A stretch of 64,000 nucleotides of DNA from Myrica gale (taxonomy: Eukaryota; Streptophyta; Magnoliopsida; Fagales; Myricaceae), in contig OZ005605.1 of NCBI GenBank assembly GCA_963930655.1, forward strand, positions 19,847,501 to 19,911,500, given 5' to 3'. The notes beneath the pieces were generated by a model. It was not told where the DNA came from. It made no database searches and saw nothing but the letters and a program-made list of their open reading frames with translations. A program made the translations under genes and the position numbers. Below are positions 11,652-24,416 of the stretch, one piece after another (the stretch's first letter is position 1; every line of letters starts with the position of its first letter).

Positions 11652-12074
11652 AATGGTATCAGAGCATAGGTTTGTGATTCTATAGACTCTTAGGAAGATT
11701 TTGATTGAAGTCCGAGCATAGGTTGTGATATGTGGTAACTCTATTGATTTTCAGAAGCATTTCGATTGAAGTCGGATTATAGATTTAAATTTGGAAGAGA
11801 TTTAAATCTTGATCATTTTATTACGGATAAGAGTTAAAGTATTTATGTGCTTGTTTTGAGGATATTGATGTTGATCTTAGTTTAGGCTTGGATATTGTAT
11901 AAGTTTGACTTTTAAGCTTGAATTGTGTTAATGAAAAAAATTGTGAGATGATTTTGTATGATCAGAGTGTGCAGCAGAAACATGAATGATTTGTGATTTA
12001 GTTTGTTAATTGATTTATTCTTTGTGGAAAGTGCCACAAATTTCAGGGACAAAATTTCTTTAAGAAGGGGAGAT
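11652..12074 (+). mobile_element. internal region 2 of the cluster
   Basis: Closely similar to internal region 1 but without the nested MITE. It ends in an AAGAAGGGGAGA polypurine tract. No coding capacity. Confidence 0.8.
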
Positions 12075-13135
12075 TGTAATATCCCGTCCCGAAAAAGGTG
12101 TTAAGTGAGTAATTCGAATTTTAAACGAAGAGATAATGCTTAATCTCATTTTTTATTTTTGGATAGAGGTTGAATCGTATTTTTGAATTTAAAGATACTG
12201 ATATGGAGATTTGATCTATATTTGAATTTAAAAGTTTGAATAGAGATTTGATTTTGTGTTTGAATTTGAATTTGAATGTTAATATCAGGATAAATATTTT
12301 TCTTATATTTGAATTTGAAAGATATGGATAAGGATCTTTTATTTGAATTTAAAAGTGATAGATATATGTATGTTTGAATTTTAAAAGTTGAAGAGATTGA
12401 GGTTAATAAATGGTCACAGAGAATGTATATTGGAGACCAAAATTTGGATTGAGGTCGTGCTATTAGGTTTCGAGAGATTGTTCGAAAATTATTGGAGACG
12501 CTTTAAAGATTGATTAAGCGTTTAAAGTAAGTGGTTCTTCAACGAGATTTTAAAGGTGCACCATATTTTATATGATTTTGATATATTATTTGGGAAACTG
12601 AACAAATTTTGTGTAAAATGAGGTTGTCGTGATTTTTTGAAACTCAATTGAAATATTTATAACTTTTTTTGGTGAGCATACTATAAAAATTATTATTTTA
12701 GATTTCGGTTCTTGTGATAAAATTGTCTTTTCCCCAACCCCATTGACTTGCTACTTACTGAGTTAGTCGTAGCTCACCACTTATTCTCATATTTTTCAGA
12801 GTTGGCAGAATTAGAGAAGATCGAGGAGATTCAGATAGATTTGTATTTCGAATGCGTGTTTTGCAAGAATACTTTTGAATATTAATATTGAGAAATTCGA
12901 TATTGTATTATTTTGGGAGATCTTCATCGATATTGAAAATATCGAATATTCTAATGTAATTTTTTAGGGCTCAGATTGATATTTTGGGTCTTTGTACAGT
13001 GTATGAATATTTTGCTGAGGTTGTACAAAATTAGTTTTAAAATACTGAGGTGTAGATAAATGATTATATATGATAAAACAAAATTTATTTTATATAAAAA
13101 TCTATCCTTATCAAATTTGTTCAGGACACGTTACA
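12075..13135 (+). mobile_element. LTR 3 of the cluster
   Basis: Begins TGTAATATCCCGTCCCG and ends ACGTTACA. About 1.06 kb, matching LTR 1 with several small deletions. Three LTRs separated by two internal regions is the pattern expected from unequal LTR-LTR recombination. Confidence 0.82.
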
Positions 13136-13140
13136 CTTTC

Positions 13141-15456
13141 TATAGACAGAGCTGATGGACAGATACACTACTCGCATCCGTCGTAGTCACTATACGCCTG
13201 CATGACCACCAATTTAATATTTTATGGTCCCCGGCCGGGATTTTCTGGCAATTGTAGTTCTGCTATTAAGGCGTACATAGAAAGAATGCAATTCAAGCAG
13301 CATTTAAAAAATGTGCCTTAATAATTGAACAAAAGCAAACGTCACCGTCTCTCTCCCAAGGAATAGGACAATGTGACGTTTATAAGGCCACATGATTCAA
13401 TAAAAGCAAATTGAACCCATGGCCCTAGATCTAACAGATCAAATATATATCTCGATCCTTATTAAGTTCAGCTAAAAAATTACCAAATATTTTAATCAAG
13501 TATTTGAATTATGAGATAGGAGAAAATAATTTTAAAAAATTAAAGCAAAAGGGTAATAGAGGCAACAAGCTCAACTGACTCTCTAAACGTGACTATAAGG
13601 GCTCTCACCCACTCCAATGAATTAGATTAATGAATCATATAGCTACTGCACTCAATAAAGAGATAGACCCCACCACATGCAACCCCACAAAAGTACAACT
13701 AGCTAGTTTTTGTTTGTGAAAATTTTGGGGTGTAGGAATATTGAGTATTGTGGTTGGTGAAAAAGTAAAAATATTTTATGGGAGTTGATAAAAATTGAGG
13801 AAAAAGAAGATTTGAGTGAATATTATAATAATAAAAAATTGTTTGATGTTGGATGTCTAACATTTCGGTAAACAAAACGCTAAGGAAGATTATAGACCTA
13901 AAGATCTCCATCTCCATTATCATTATAAATGACTGCATTACCAGTTGGGTTCCGTGGTAAAGGATGAAGGATTTCACTTCGAAGGAAAAGTTGAGACCGT
14001 AGCACTAGTTAGAAATGACCATGTCGTGTGATCAATATTTTCCTCGCCAGTTATCGCATAAGTCGTATTCGAGAAATTGAGAGTAGCGATCGAGGGGGTT
14101 TCATATTGAACAAGTAATCTTTCCAACTCTGGAGTTTTGTTGAATACATTTGCGATTCGGCGAAATGCCCCATGTGCTATGCCACTTTCTTTCAAGCACT
14201 TGCTTTTCTGACTCGACATTAATATATATTGCATCCGTCATGAGCCTAGTTTGATCAATCTTTGTCTTTTCTTGTAGAACTGTTGGCGTTTGGTCCACTT
14301 TTTGAGGAAAAAATAATAAACATGGCCAGAAAAGTAAAGTTGCATTCAATTTCGCAATGTCTCCCCCCCCCCCCCCCCACCCCCCCTTTTTGTGTTCCTA
14401 AAGTTCACGAATCCTAAAACGGCCACTATCCTGATCAGTTTCCCTCACTCTTTCCGTTCATTTCTCTACTAATTACCGTACCTTTATATATGACGCAGAG
14501 CTGCATAGTCATTTGGGGCAGTGTCAGATGTTGGCTGAAAACATTTTTTGCAGCCTCCTCAGCCTTCTTCATCCTAGCCCGAGGTAACCACATAGCTCGC
14601 GGCAGCCCTTGTATATATGTGGAGGCTCTTGCTTCGATTTGGTGATAGGAGTAAAATATAGATTTATTACCAGGTTCTAAAAAAGGGACAGACAGTCATG
14701 GAAAGCGTTTATTTTAGTTCATAATTTCACTTCACTTCGTTGCCATATACAGGAAATAAGTCATGTTCTTGCTGTGAGAACTGAGTGGCTTGCGTGTCAC
14801 GGAGAATATATAAGCAAGTTTGTGTAACTTACTTCATATTAGTGATTATGCCCAATTGGATAGCGTTTTGCGATTTAAGGCCTAGATATGCCTCTCTCAT
14901 CTGATCAGCCCGCAATCGGTCTGAGTCCAGTCAAGTCTGTCATCACCCGTACGTTATACATGTGGAAAGATTCAATTCACGTTTTCAAAAAGATGCTTTT
15001 CCAATCATCAAGATCATTCTTTCCCTCGAGTTTTACCAAAATTTTACTTTTTCCCTAGCTAGAGATATGAAATAATTGAAAAGTACTGCATATCCATAAA
15101 AAGTAGCTCCAAGGCTTGGTCACGAAGAGAGATGGATCATGCTTCTTCTTCTTGTTGGAATATAAATGTAGTCTATGTAGAGACCACGTACGGCCAACAG
15201 ACGTGAGTGCTCAGATAGCAATAGCAATAGCATTTCCGGCAGAAATTAAGAGAATCCGGTGAATTGGGCGTGGCGTCGTCTCTTGGGCAAACGCAGTTAT
15301 TGGTCATTCACCTTTCCCATTAAGGTTTCCCCAGAAGGTTAAATCATATGTATAAAGTTGTTTTACATTTCCCCAAAGTTATCAATATCCCGTTTTTCTA
15401 AAGACTGAGGCTCAGAAAAAGTATTTAGGACCACTGTAATATTCTGAATTGCGATT

Positions 15457-15493
<37 letters not shown>

Positions 15494-16097
15494 CTACCTT
15501 GTTTTGTGGCTGACGTGAGATTTAAATACATGACAGTAACGTACACAAACTTGTCAAGGCTGTTCTCAAGCCATAAGTACCGACCAAAAAGTTGAAAAAG
15601 AGAAGACATGCATAAAATAAACGAAGAAAATTGGTGAATGTATATGTTGCAATATCGTATCATAAAGTTGTACGTTGATGTTAACACGACCCAACATTTT
15701 TATATTGTCCAAATTGCTGGGATGGATGATCGCTTTCAAGAATTAATAGATAGTGCTGTTCTTATACATGTGAAACCCATCAGGGATTGATCATTTTGGT
15801 CATGGAACCTAGTTACCTAGCTTATACCCATATTGTTCTGATTTTAGTCCACGTGGGAATATACGTACCTAGTTATATATCTCTTCTGGGCATATCCGAT
15901 CACTACGATACATGCATTCAGAATATGAGTAACACACAATGTGGGTTACGAAACTTTTCCTGTGACGTCGTCCGGTGAGTCAGTGTTGTGCACAGGACAT
16001 TTATTGGGGAAACGAAGAAGCTGCATTTTGAGTAACACACAATGAATTTGATTGTTTGGAGTTTCAATTTTCACCAACCACTTCAACCTGCTCACAA
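13141..16097. other. long intergenic stretch, no gene recognised
   Basis: AT-rich. Contains a possible degenerate relative of the TTA-type MITE (about 13705-13890), a C-homopolymer of about 17 bases near 14361-14378 followed by a further C-run, and an (AT)n microsatellite at about 15461-15490. Short minus-strand frames near 13974-14349 and 15946-16230 have no domain I recognise. Confidence 0.4.
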
Positions 16098-16106
16098 TTA
16101 AATTTA

Positions 16107-17659
16107 GGGAATTTGACAACTTAGTCCCTGAGTTTATACCCATTTGAAATTTTAGTCCTTGAATTTTTGTTATTTTACAAAAAGGTCCTTCCGTCAGGGA
16201 TCCGTTAGTTTCCCTAACAGAAAGCCACATCAGCTGACAACTCAGCAGCTGATATGGTAATGAAAATTGACAGTTTAGTCCTTAAGTTTTACGTCGTTTT
16301 ATGTTTTAGTCCTTAGGTTTTATTTTTTAAACTTTTAGTCCTTCAGTTTATATTCTTTGACTAAATGGTCATTCCATAAAAAATTACTGTTCAAATTTTG
16401 AAATACAAATTTTGGCCTTGAATATTGAATAATAACATGTCATTTTTAGTTTTGAAAATTTTAATAACACATTTAATAGGACTAAAAAAATTTAAAATTC
16501 AATTTAAATCCTCAAAAATCTACAATTTTCATTAAAACTCTATCCCTTGAATAGTAAAAAGTTCTAAAAGTTACAAATATATATATATATATATTTTTTT
16601 TTAAAGAAAGAGAATATGAGTGTTTTCTCCTCTTTTAGCATTTTCAAATTCTTTCTTGTCTATATATATTTTGTATTATCTCTACAATGTCTAGTGTCTG
16701 CATACTCAATTTTTAACAACTATAAATGTGTTTTATATATTCTTAAGTAAAACAAATTAGAAAATATTTTCAGAATTTTAATTTTATTTCTATAAAAAAA
16801 GTAAATATATACAAAAATAAATATTATAATAATAATATAATATGGTCTATGAATTATGCCTTATAGGTCTTTGATTTTCTTTGTAAAATACGATCTTACT
16901 TCCATATTACGGGGGCATGTGCGAGGATCAAACCAATTAAAGAATTTTATATTATTATTATAATATTTATTTTTGTATATTATTTACTTTTTTATATAAA
17001 TACAATTAAAATTCTTAAAAAATATTTTCAATTTTTTTTTACTTAATAATATATAAGACGCATTTATAGTTGTTAAAAATTGAGTATGCAAACTAGACAA
17101 GAAAGAATTTGAAAATACTAAAAGTGGAGAAAACACTCATATTCTCTTTCTTTAAAAAATAAATATATTTGTAACTTTTAGAACTTTTTAAGAGATAGAG
17201 TTTTAATGAAAATTGTAGATTTTTGAATATTTAAATTGAATTTTGAATTTTTTTTAGTCCTATTAAATGTGTTATTAAAATTGTAAAACTAAAAATGACA
17301 TGTTATTATTCAATATTCAAGGCCAAAATTTGTATTTCAAAATTTGAACAGTAATTTTTGATGAAAGGACCATTTAGTCAAAAATGTAAACTGAAGGACT
17401 AAAAGTTTTAAAAATTAAACCTAAGGACTAAAACATAAAACGACGTAAAACTTAAGGACTAAACTGTCAATTTTCATTGTCACATCAGCTGCTGAGTTGT
17501 CAGCTGATGTGGCCTTCCGTTAGGGAAACTAACTGATCCCTGACGGAAGGACCATTTTGTAAAACAACGAAAATCTAAGGACTAAAATTTTGAAATTTGA
17601 AATCCAAGGACCCATTTGCCAAAGGGGTATAAACCCAGGAACTAAGTTGTCAAATTCCC
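16107..17659. mobile_element. 1.55-kb Mutator-like foldback element with perfect 9-bp TSD
   Basis: The direct repeat TTAAATTTA at 16098-16106 and 17660-17668 flanks an element that is almost wholly a giant inverted repeat. Left arm about 16107-16842, right arm about 16949-17659, unique centre about 106 bp. The ends start GGGAATTTGACAACTTAG. Each arm reiterates a TTTAGTCCTTNAGTTT module about five times, and has a CCGTTAG...CTGACGGA section and a CAGCTGATGTGG section. No coding capacity. The ends place it in the same family as 6310-6713. Confidence 0.9.
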
Positions 17660-17668
17660 TTAAATTTA

Positions 17669-18392
17669 TTATTTTAAGACTTATAAAAACCGGGGTACTG
17701 GGAGTGTGTGTCGTTAAGTGAAATTTTAATTCATACTAAATTTTAGAAAGTTAGATTTCATTGAACAATAAGAGATGATTTAAATGAATTTATTATATTT
17801 ATTTTAAAAAATTAATAATAATTTAATGCAAAAATTTATTTTATTAAAATAAAAAGTAAAGAATTCCAAAATTTTTACTCTATCAAACGTCTACCTCATC
17901 TACTACTGGGTTTTTGTTCTTCCCTCCATTGATCCATGCATGCTGGGGGTAAAAGAGTAAAAGAGGCCAGAAAAGACAAATTAAGCACTATTGATTTCTG
18001 TCTCATGAATTGTACTTGCGTCCAATATATATTAATTGATACTTCATACGCATATCTGTTCTAACTGCTTCCCGTCTAGTACAACTTCTATAATCTGAAG
18101 ATTGCGAGAATCCAAAGGGGCCAACTTGGAAGTCCGTACAAGTGCTTCAATTGAATTTTGCACCATACTTCTATCATCCTCTAGTTATTATAATAAAGAG
18201 GAGTATTCAAAGCAAGGTACAGTGACAGATATACACCAACAAAGATTTGTGCTGTGCTATCAATTAGTACGTATAACGTAATACTCTTTTATTTCTATAG
18301 ATAACAGAACATATATATGCTCCAGGGAAATAAAATTGATTCAATGAATAAACAAGATTTTGTACTGCTGCTCCTCCTGCTGTTTTTATATA
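17669..18392. other. spacer between foldback and hAT elements
   Basis: AT-rich sequence with no recognisable gene, RNA or repeat end. Confidence 0.35.
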
Positions 18393-18400
18393 TAGATGAA

Positions 18401-19983
18401 CAGTGGCGGAGCCAAAAACCTAATTAATGGGGGGCAAACTTTTAAGGAAAAATGACAAAAAAAAAAATTTTACTACTTAATGCAAAAAAATGTCTTAAGA
18501 GTATAAATAAAAAAAATTAAGGACTAAAAACACTAAAAAATATTGAAATACACGTACCGTACTATTTGCTAATACTGAGAGATGACATTAAAGATTAAAT
18601 TCTTGTTGTTCAAGACACCAATAGAGCACCAACTAATCACACAAAAATATATATATATATATATATATTCTTTGTAAAACAAAACACATAAATGAAATAA
18701 AGTATTTTCAGCAATATAACTTTTTACTTCCATAAATGAAGTACTTATTTTTGTTGCCAGAAAGGATGTGCTCTATGCTCAATAAGTCCTGCTGAATTTG
18801 TTGGGATCTGTAAAAAGAAAACATAACACATAAATGAGAAAAATAAACAATTACTGTATTTCTATTATTCTTGAAAGAAACAATAGCAAAACGAAGCATA
18901 TTGGAAAAAGAAGTCAAATTATCCAAAGTTCAAAAAGAATCCAGGTTCCAATGGCATACAAATATTTCTCACCCTTGCTATAGTTTTTTTTAGTGTGACA
19001 GTACTATTGAACACGGGCTTCTCAAGAGTGGAATCTCTATCAACAATAAAATAACCCGAAATTGCAAGGAGGAAATACATACTTGGTAAATGATAATAGA
19101 AAAAAAAAATTGGACAAAAAGTTCAATTTTAACATCCAAATAACTATTCTACTCCCCTTACAAAATGAGAAAACAGAAAAATCGCAGTTCAAAGTGCACA
19201 TTACCTGGCTAAATTAATGGCTAAAATTTTGAAGAAATAGATTTATAACTTGATCCAAACGTCACAAATTACAATGGAAAAGAAATTCCACCTTTAGAGA
19301 AAGACAATTAAAAACAAGTTAATCTCATGGGCTATGAAAAATCATACCTAAACAAACAAAAGATAGATGAAAATGAGTCTTACTTCAACTTTGGATTTTC
19401 ATAAATTGTGGAGAAGTCAGACATGTAAAATTAGATGATGATAGTGACAATAAAATGACATAACCAATGATTCTCTAGTAGGTAAAGATGGACACGCAGC
19501 ACACTTGAATAATTGAATTATCACTTATTCAACAAGAGCACACCACCCCCTTTCTCAGTATTTGCGATATCCAAATTCTCAACCAAGTCCAACATAAAAG
19601 GCAAAAGAATAAAAAAAACAGTACTAGAATAGTGAAAACATATATTTCAATGATTACAACACACAACGATTATCAGGACTCAAGAGAAGTATATGAAATA
19701 TTCGTCGCAAAATTCAGGACAACGTCGACAAGTTAATGTAGGATTTCAAGTTTTGACATAAATAAATATCTCTCTGCTTATTCTTTTAATTTGATTTTGA
19801 GGTATTGGGTTGCTTGGGTTTTAAGGGGGGCGGGCTGATTCATCTAGGCTGGCAAGGGGGCAAGCATAATTTTTATTTGGCCAAGGGGGGCAAACCTAAT
19901 AAAAAAAAATACATGTAAAAAAAAATTTGGGGGGAGCCAACCGAGGCAATGGCCCCGGTTCGCCCCCCCTCCCTCCGCCTGTG
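18401..19983. mobile_element. 1.58-kb non-autonomous hAT element with perfect 8-bp TSD
   Basis: TAGATGAA is repeated at 18393-18400 and 19984-19991. The ends read CAGTGGCGGAGCC on the left and, inward from the right, CACAGGCGGAGGG: short inverted repeats of hAT type. The interior is AT-rich with no transposase frame, so movement would need a transposase from elsewhere. GGGGGGCAAAC-type words recur near both ends. Confidence 0.88.
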
Positions 19984-20232
19984 TAGATGAAGATCATCCT
20001 TTGGATTAAAAGAAAAACAAAAAATGTTCTGTAATTCCCAAAAAAATGCAAAATTGAGTTAATAGGAATTAGAGACATTTATATTTATGTTTGGAAATGA
20101 TGAAAAGTGAAAAAAAAAATTTGAGAGGTTGCATGGACGCGGTTGGAGTAGTACTCTTCTGACGCACCGATATTTCAGAAAATTTAATCACGCCTATTCA
20201 GAGGAGTACTATTTACCACGCCTTGATGAAAT

Positions 20233-21799
20233 TGTCACACCCCAAACCAGCAGAGTTCAATAGTGGATTTTTCTCTTGACAACAGTAAAAAAATATATAA
20301 TTTAAGATAAAGATAATTCATTCGTTTATTCTGAAATTGAACACTTATAAATTTCTCAGTTTTAAAACCATCATCATAATTAACAACTCTCAATAAAACA
20401 TAAATTTAAAAAAAAAAACTTCTTTCTCATCTATCCCAGCCCGCATGTCATCTAAGCTTGATCTTCAGCATGCTCCTCTAAATTCTCTGAAAATAGAAAT
20501 ATATTAACGGAGTGAGTTCGACAACTCAGTAAGCGGAGAATAAAAATATTAATAATAAGCTTTTAAAATAAATTTCCAAATGATTTTTCAGTACTTCAGA
20601 AATTTTCGCAATATCAGTAAGCCATATTTACCCTATGGCAGGGTTGTGTCATCACTCCGAAGAATAGATGCACCAGTAATCAGTAATCAACGAGTTGGTA
20701 CCAACAGAGACAGTAATAACAGTAATCAGTAATACATATTGCCACCGGGATTTCAAAACATAAAACAGTAATTAACAACATAAAATCATATTTCAGTATA
20801 ACCAGTAATTGAATAACAGTGAATCCAAGAATTCAAAACAGACTTCAGTATAATTTTCAAAACCCGTCATTTCATATTATCGAGGAAAAATCTATCGTTA
20901 CCCCGCTTACCTGACTCGCTTGACAAATCAATATCCCCGCTATTAGCACAACCTAACAGTAATCCGGAAATTAATTAGGGATCAAAACGATATTTGAAAC
21001 TTGAATTTCACAATGTATAATTCGTTCAACTATTTGAAATAAATTACACACGTGATCGGAGTAGAGAAAGAACAGAGCATACCGACACTACGTAAGAGTT
21101 GAAAAACTCCAAGGTTTGATAGTGAGAGGGAGAGAAAAAAAATTGCTCAAAAAATGATGTGTGAGGTCAGATTTGACAGGGGTGTTCGACCTCTAAATGA
21201 GCTCCCCTTTTATAGGTGACATGAACTCGAATTTTAGCCCAAAAAAACATTGAATCTCGTTTGAAACTAATGCCTTTTCGAAATCCCACATTAAACACAA
21301 TAAATCGTACGGTTACTAAGAAACTTCGAGATCTTTATGTTGGAGTTGAAAAGGCTACTGAAATCAGACGAAAATGGGTGTAACGGTTGAAGAAATGAAG
21401 TGAGAGAGAATGTCGAAAGTCGACGAAACTGCAGCTGAAACGAAGGGAAATCGAATAGTTTTAGGGTTGAGAGGAAGAAGACAATCAAAACGCACAGTTT
21501 AACTAAAAATCAAACCGGGCAAAAAGAAGTTTAAGTATTAATTAACTTCACCATTGTAACCACGCGAGCGCATGGCTCCAGTGGCTTGCTTGCCCTTTAC
21601 CTCTCACGGCACCAAGGTTCGAATCCTCGCACTGCCCCTTTTTATCATCTAAATCTTGTAGTACATATATATAAAAGCGCACCACCAGTTTTACAAAACA
21701 ACGTGTAGCTCAGTGGTTTCCCTTTGTTTACTACTTGTCCAGAGGTTTGAATCCTAAGCATGCCCCTTTTATTCTTTTATGTTTAAACGGGTTTTCACA
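20233..21799 (-). mobile_element. candidate solo LTR, gypsy-like, minus orientation
   Basis: Flanked by GAAAT at 20228-20232 and 21800-21804. Read on the minus strand it starts TGTGAAAACCCG and ends GGTTTGGGGTGTGACA. It contains CTTACTGAGTTGTCGAACTCAC, cut here to its key words CTTACTGAG and CTCAC, which correspond to the same place in LTRs 1-3 of the 9.5-13.1 kb cluster. No primer-binding site adjoins, so it would be a solo LTR of about 1.57 kb. The left end is stronger than the right. Positions 21560-21645 and 21697-21770 include tRNA-like A/B-box words (GGTTCGAATCC, GTAGCTCAGTGG). Confidence 0.55.
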
Positions 21800-21804
21800 G
21801 AAAT

Positions 21805-22962
21805 ACAACAGCCCAAACCAGGCACCCTTTTCGTCTCCTTAATTACTAGTCTAAATGCTACTAACTAGGCAAGAACCAAGAAGCACTTGAAGAATGACTC
21901 CCGACTTCTACGTACATATATACATGGATCAGGAAAATAATTAAGAAGGTATTTAACATGGACTATCTGCCAATTCTGTGTATATATATTCTCCATATGG
22001 GCAAGAAACCCTAGTCAGAAGGTAATGTACATGCAAAAGAACTTGATCAGCTTCTCGCCCAATTAATCGTCAGATTACTTTTTCATTACGATACGCCAAC
22101 AGGTCCATATTGTTGTTCTGTTTTTGGTCTATTGCAACATTACATTTGCAAACAGATTAATAACCGGTAGCTTTCATCTTTAATACTTTGAATAGGCCGC
22201 TAACCTTCCCGTGCAAGGTGGTAATTGCAGAAGTAAAATTCAAAATCCGGCCAGTACCCAAAGTCATCCCAAAAGTTCATGTGTTAATGTTAGAAATAAA
22301 AATATTTACACTGATAAGTGAGACATCTAATTATGAGAATACTCAATTGAATTTATTATTTCTCACTTATGATTTAAAATATTTACATGGAAGGCTTAAT
22401 TATAAGCCACTAATTGCAAATGACCACATTGCCTTAGCAATGTGGGACTACATATTTTCAACAGTTAATGTTACCTACGTATTTATCTCGTATAATACAT
22501 ATTCACGGATGTGCTTATATTATGCCTCTCACGAGCTGGAACTGTGCCATCTTCTTGCGGAGCCTCTGTCTCGACACGACATAACACACACCATTACTAA
22601 CATAAGCCGTACTCTCCAGATACTTGAAGCTTCCGTAGTGAGTCAGTGATCAATATGCCTAACGATACGGTCATGAACAGTCATGGGATTGTCACGAGGT
22701 GGTACTTCTGCTTCTTCTTCTTTTTTCCAATCCGCTGGTCAAAATTTGAGTTGCTAAATATTAAGTCGCAGACTGATGCTTGTTGTTATTCCTTGCGCAT
22801 AAGAGCAATGGGGACAAGTATGTAATTGATTAAGGAAGAGTACGGCTAACGTTATTTTTTTCCCCTAGGCAAGAGGAAAATTATCACCATATCCCCAAAA
22901 TTATGCAATTGATTTTGGAAGCAGAAAGATTTGATCCACAAGCTTCTAAACCATCACACCCG
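21805..22962. other. intergenic stretch, no gene recognised
   Basis: A plus-strand frame of 153 codons at 22188-22649 has no domain, no splice support and low-complexity AT-rich composition; I do not call it a gene. Around 22420-22450 an imperfect ACATTGCC...GCAATGT inverted repeat is seen. Otherwise featureless. Confidence 0.35.
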
Positions 22963-22967
22963 ATCTT

Positions 22968-23599
22968 TGTTGGGTTAATTCCTTCTATGTGAAGGAAAAT
23001 CTAATTGAGATCTTTTAATAAGGCCCAAAGCCCATTAGGATTTTAAATTATAATCCTAAGGATGAGCTTTAAATTGTACTGATTAAAAGAGAGAAATAAA
23101 AGAGAAAGAGACAGATTTTCTCTTTCATGTTCAGGTTTCATCGAAGGCTTGATCTCGTTTCGTCTGTGCTCCAATCGAGCTGAAGTTTGAAGGAGATGTT
23201 CACGACACAAGGGACTATAATCTGAATGATGATATTAGATTACAAGCTCAGGAATAACGCTTCGTGCTCTTGAACAGTAGCTTCGAGTTTTGATATTTTC
23301 TCTATGTTTTTCCGTTGTATTTGCCAAGATTGATATCATCTTGAAGAGATATGAGTTGTAACCTCTAGTTGTGATTAGAGAAGACTTTTTGTACCCATAA
23401 TTTAGTTTATAGTAAAGATTTTGACTGGACTAGGTCTGGTGGTTAGAAGTTTTTCACGTAGAAAAATTACTTATGTTGTTTTGGCTTAGTGTGATTGATT
23501 ATTTCAAAAGGTAATCTAGATCAAAAAGTGAGGTTTTTCCTCACACTTATAAATTGATCACCAACTTCTTTCACAACCGATGTGTGACTAACCCCAACA
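22968..23599 (+). mobile_element. candidate solo LTR (copia-like), 632 bp
   Basis: Begins TGTTGGGTTAATT and ends ACTAACCCCAACA, so the termini are inverted copies ending TG...CA. Flanks are ATCTT (22963-22967) and ATCTC (23600-23604), 4 of 5 alike. No primer-binding site or polypurine tract adjoins. The last 70 bases recur in diverged form at about 23758-23832, so the repeat history is more complex than one insertion. Confidence 0.55.
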
Positions 23600-23604
23600 A
23601 TCTC

Positions 23605-24416
23605 TTCCTCACACATCGAGCCCTAGCCCCTAGGTTGGGAAAAGATAATTCGTTTCTTCCATGGACTGTTGGGTTCGAGACTTATTGGTAAACTTGGGCA
23701 CTGATACCAGTTCTGGGTGGTTTTTTGGCCTTCTCAACCTCAAAAGCTGGTTCAAAAGGTGAAATTTTCCTTCACACTTATAAATTGATCATCAATCATT
23801 TCCACAAACGGTGTAAGATTAATCCCAACATTCTTGAGTGCTCCTTTTCAGACTCCCAAACCAATTTTGCTTATCACTGTTGTGGTGACTGTTAACGTTA
23901 TTTGTTTTGAAAGACACATTGCACTGGTTTAATAATAATAATAAAAAAAAACATATTGCACTGGTTTGATACGTTAGCGCATGTATCCCGATGGCTATCG
24001 GAATTCTGATCAGCCTTAAGCAATGAGACAGACGCCGTATAGCCTTTTTACTTGATGAAAAGAGCTATTGGGCCCAAATCTGCCCGAAACGTAAAAAATT
24101 TATTTGGAAATGGGTCCAAAAGACGTAGCAACAGCCCTGTATTGACAAACACATTTCAGGCCTAATAAACTAAGAAGCCACCAGTTGAGAAGCGCTTCTA
24201 GTTCTTTCAAGAAGGTGGGCCTCTACAGCAAACTTCTTGTTTCAGCAATGTTTTTTTGTTCTTTGTTGTTTTTTTGGACGAGCTCATAAAAGTTCAAGAT
24301 TATCTCAATTTTACGCAAGGAAATCTGTCACTCTTCTCTCATTCTGAGAAGACCTTTGTTTTGTTCAATCAGAAACAAGAATTTCGATAACTAAGAGTAC
24401 AAAACCTACTTTCTTA
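23605..24416. other. spacer downstream of the COBRA-like gene
   Basis: Holds a diverged second copy of the solo-LTR 3' segment (about 23758-23832). The rest is AT-rich and unassigned, and may include the 3' UTR of the minus-strand COBRA-like gene. Confidence 0.35.

Noticed and set aside
13974-14349. Minus-strand frames with protein-like stretches (FNKTPELERLLVQYETPS)
   Set aside because: Two overlapping short frames without start context, splice sites or a recognised family; could be old transposon coding sequence but cannot be supported.
14361-14390. Long C homopolymer
   Set aside because: Simple sequence, possibly a sequencing or assembly artefact; no sign of function.
14520-14640. Minus-strand stretch reading RASTYIQGLPRAMWLPRAR
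   Set aside because: Only about 40 codons, bounded by stops, with no recognised family and no splice evidence.
22188-22649. 153-codon plus-strand open frame
   Set aside because: AT-driven composition, no domain, no signal or splice support, surrounded by repeat-like sequence.
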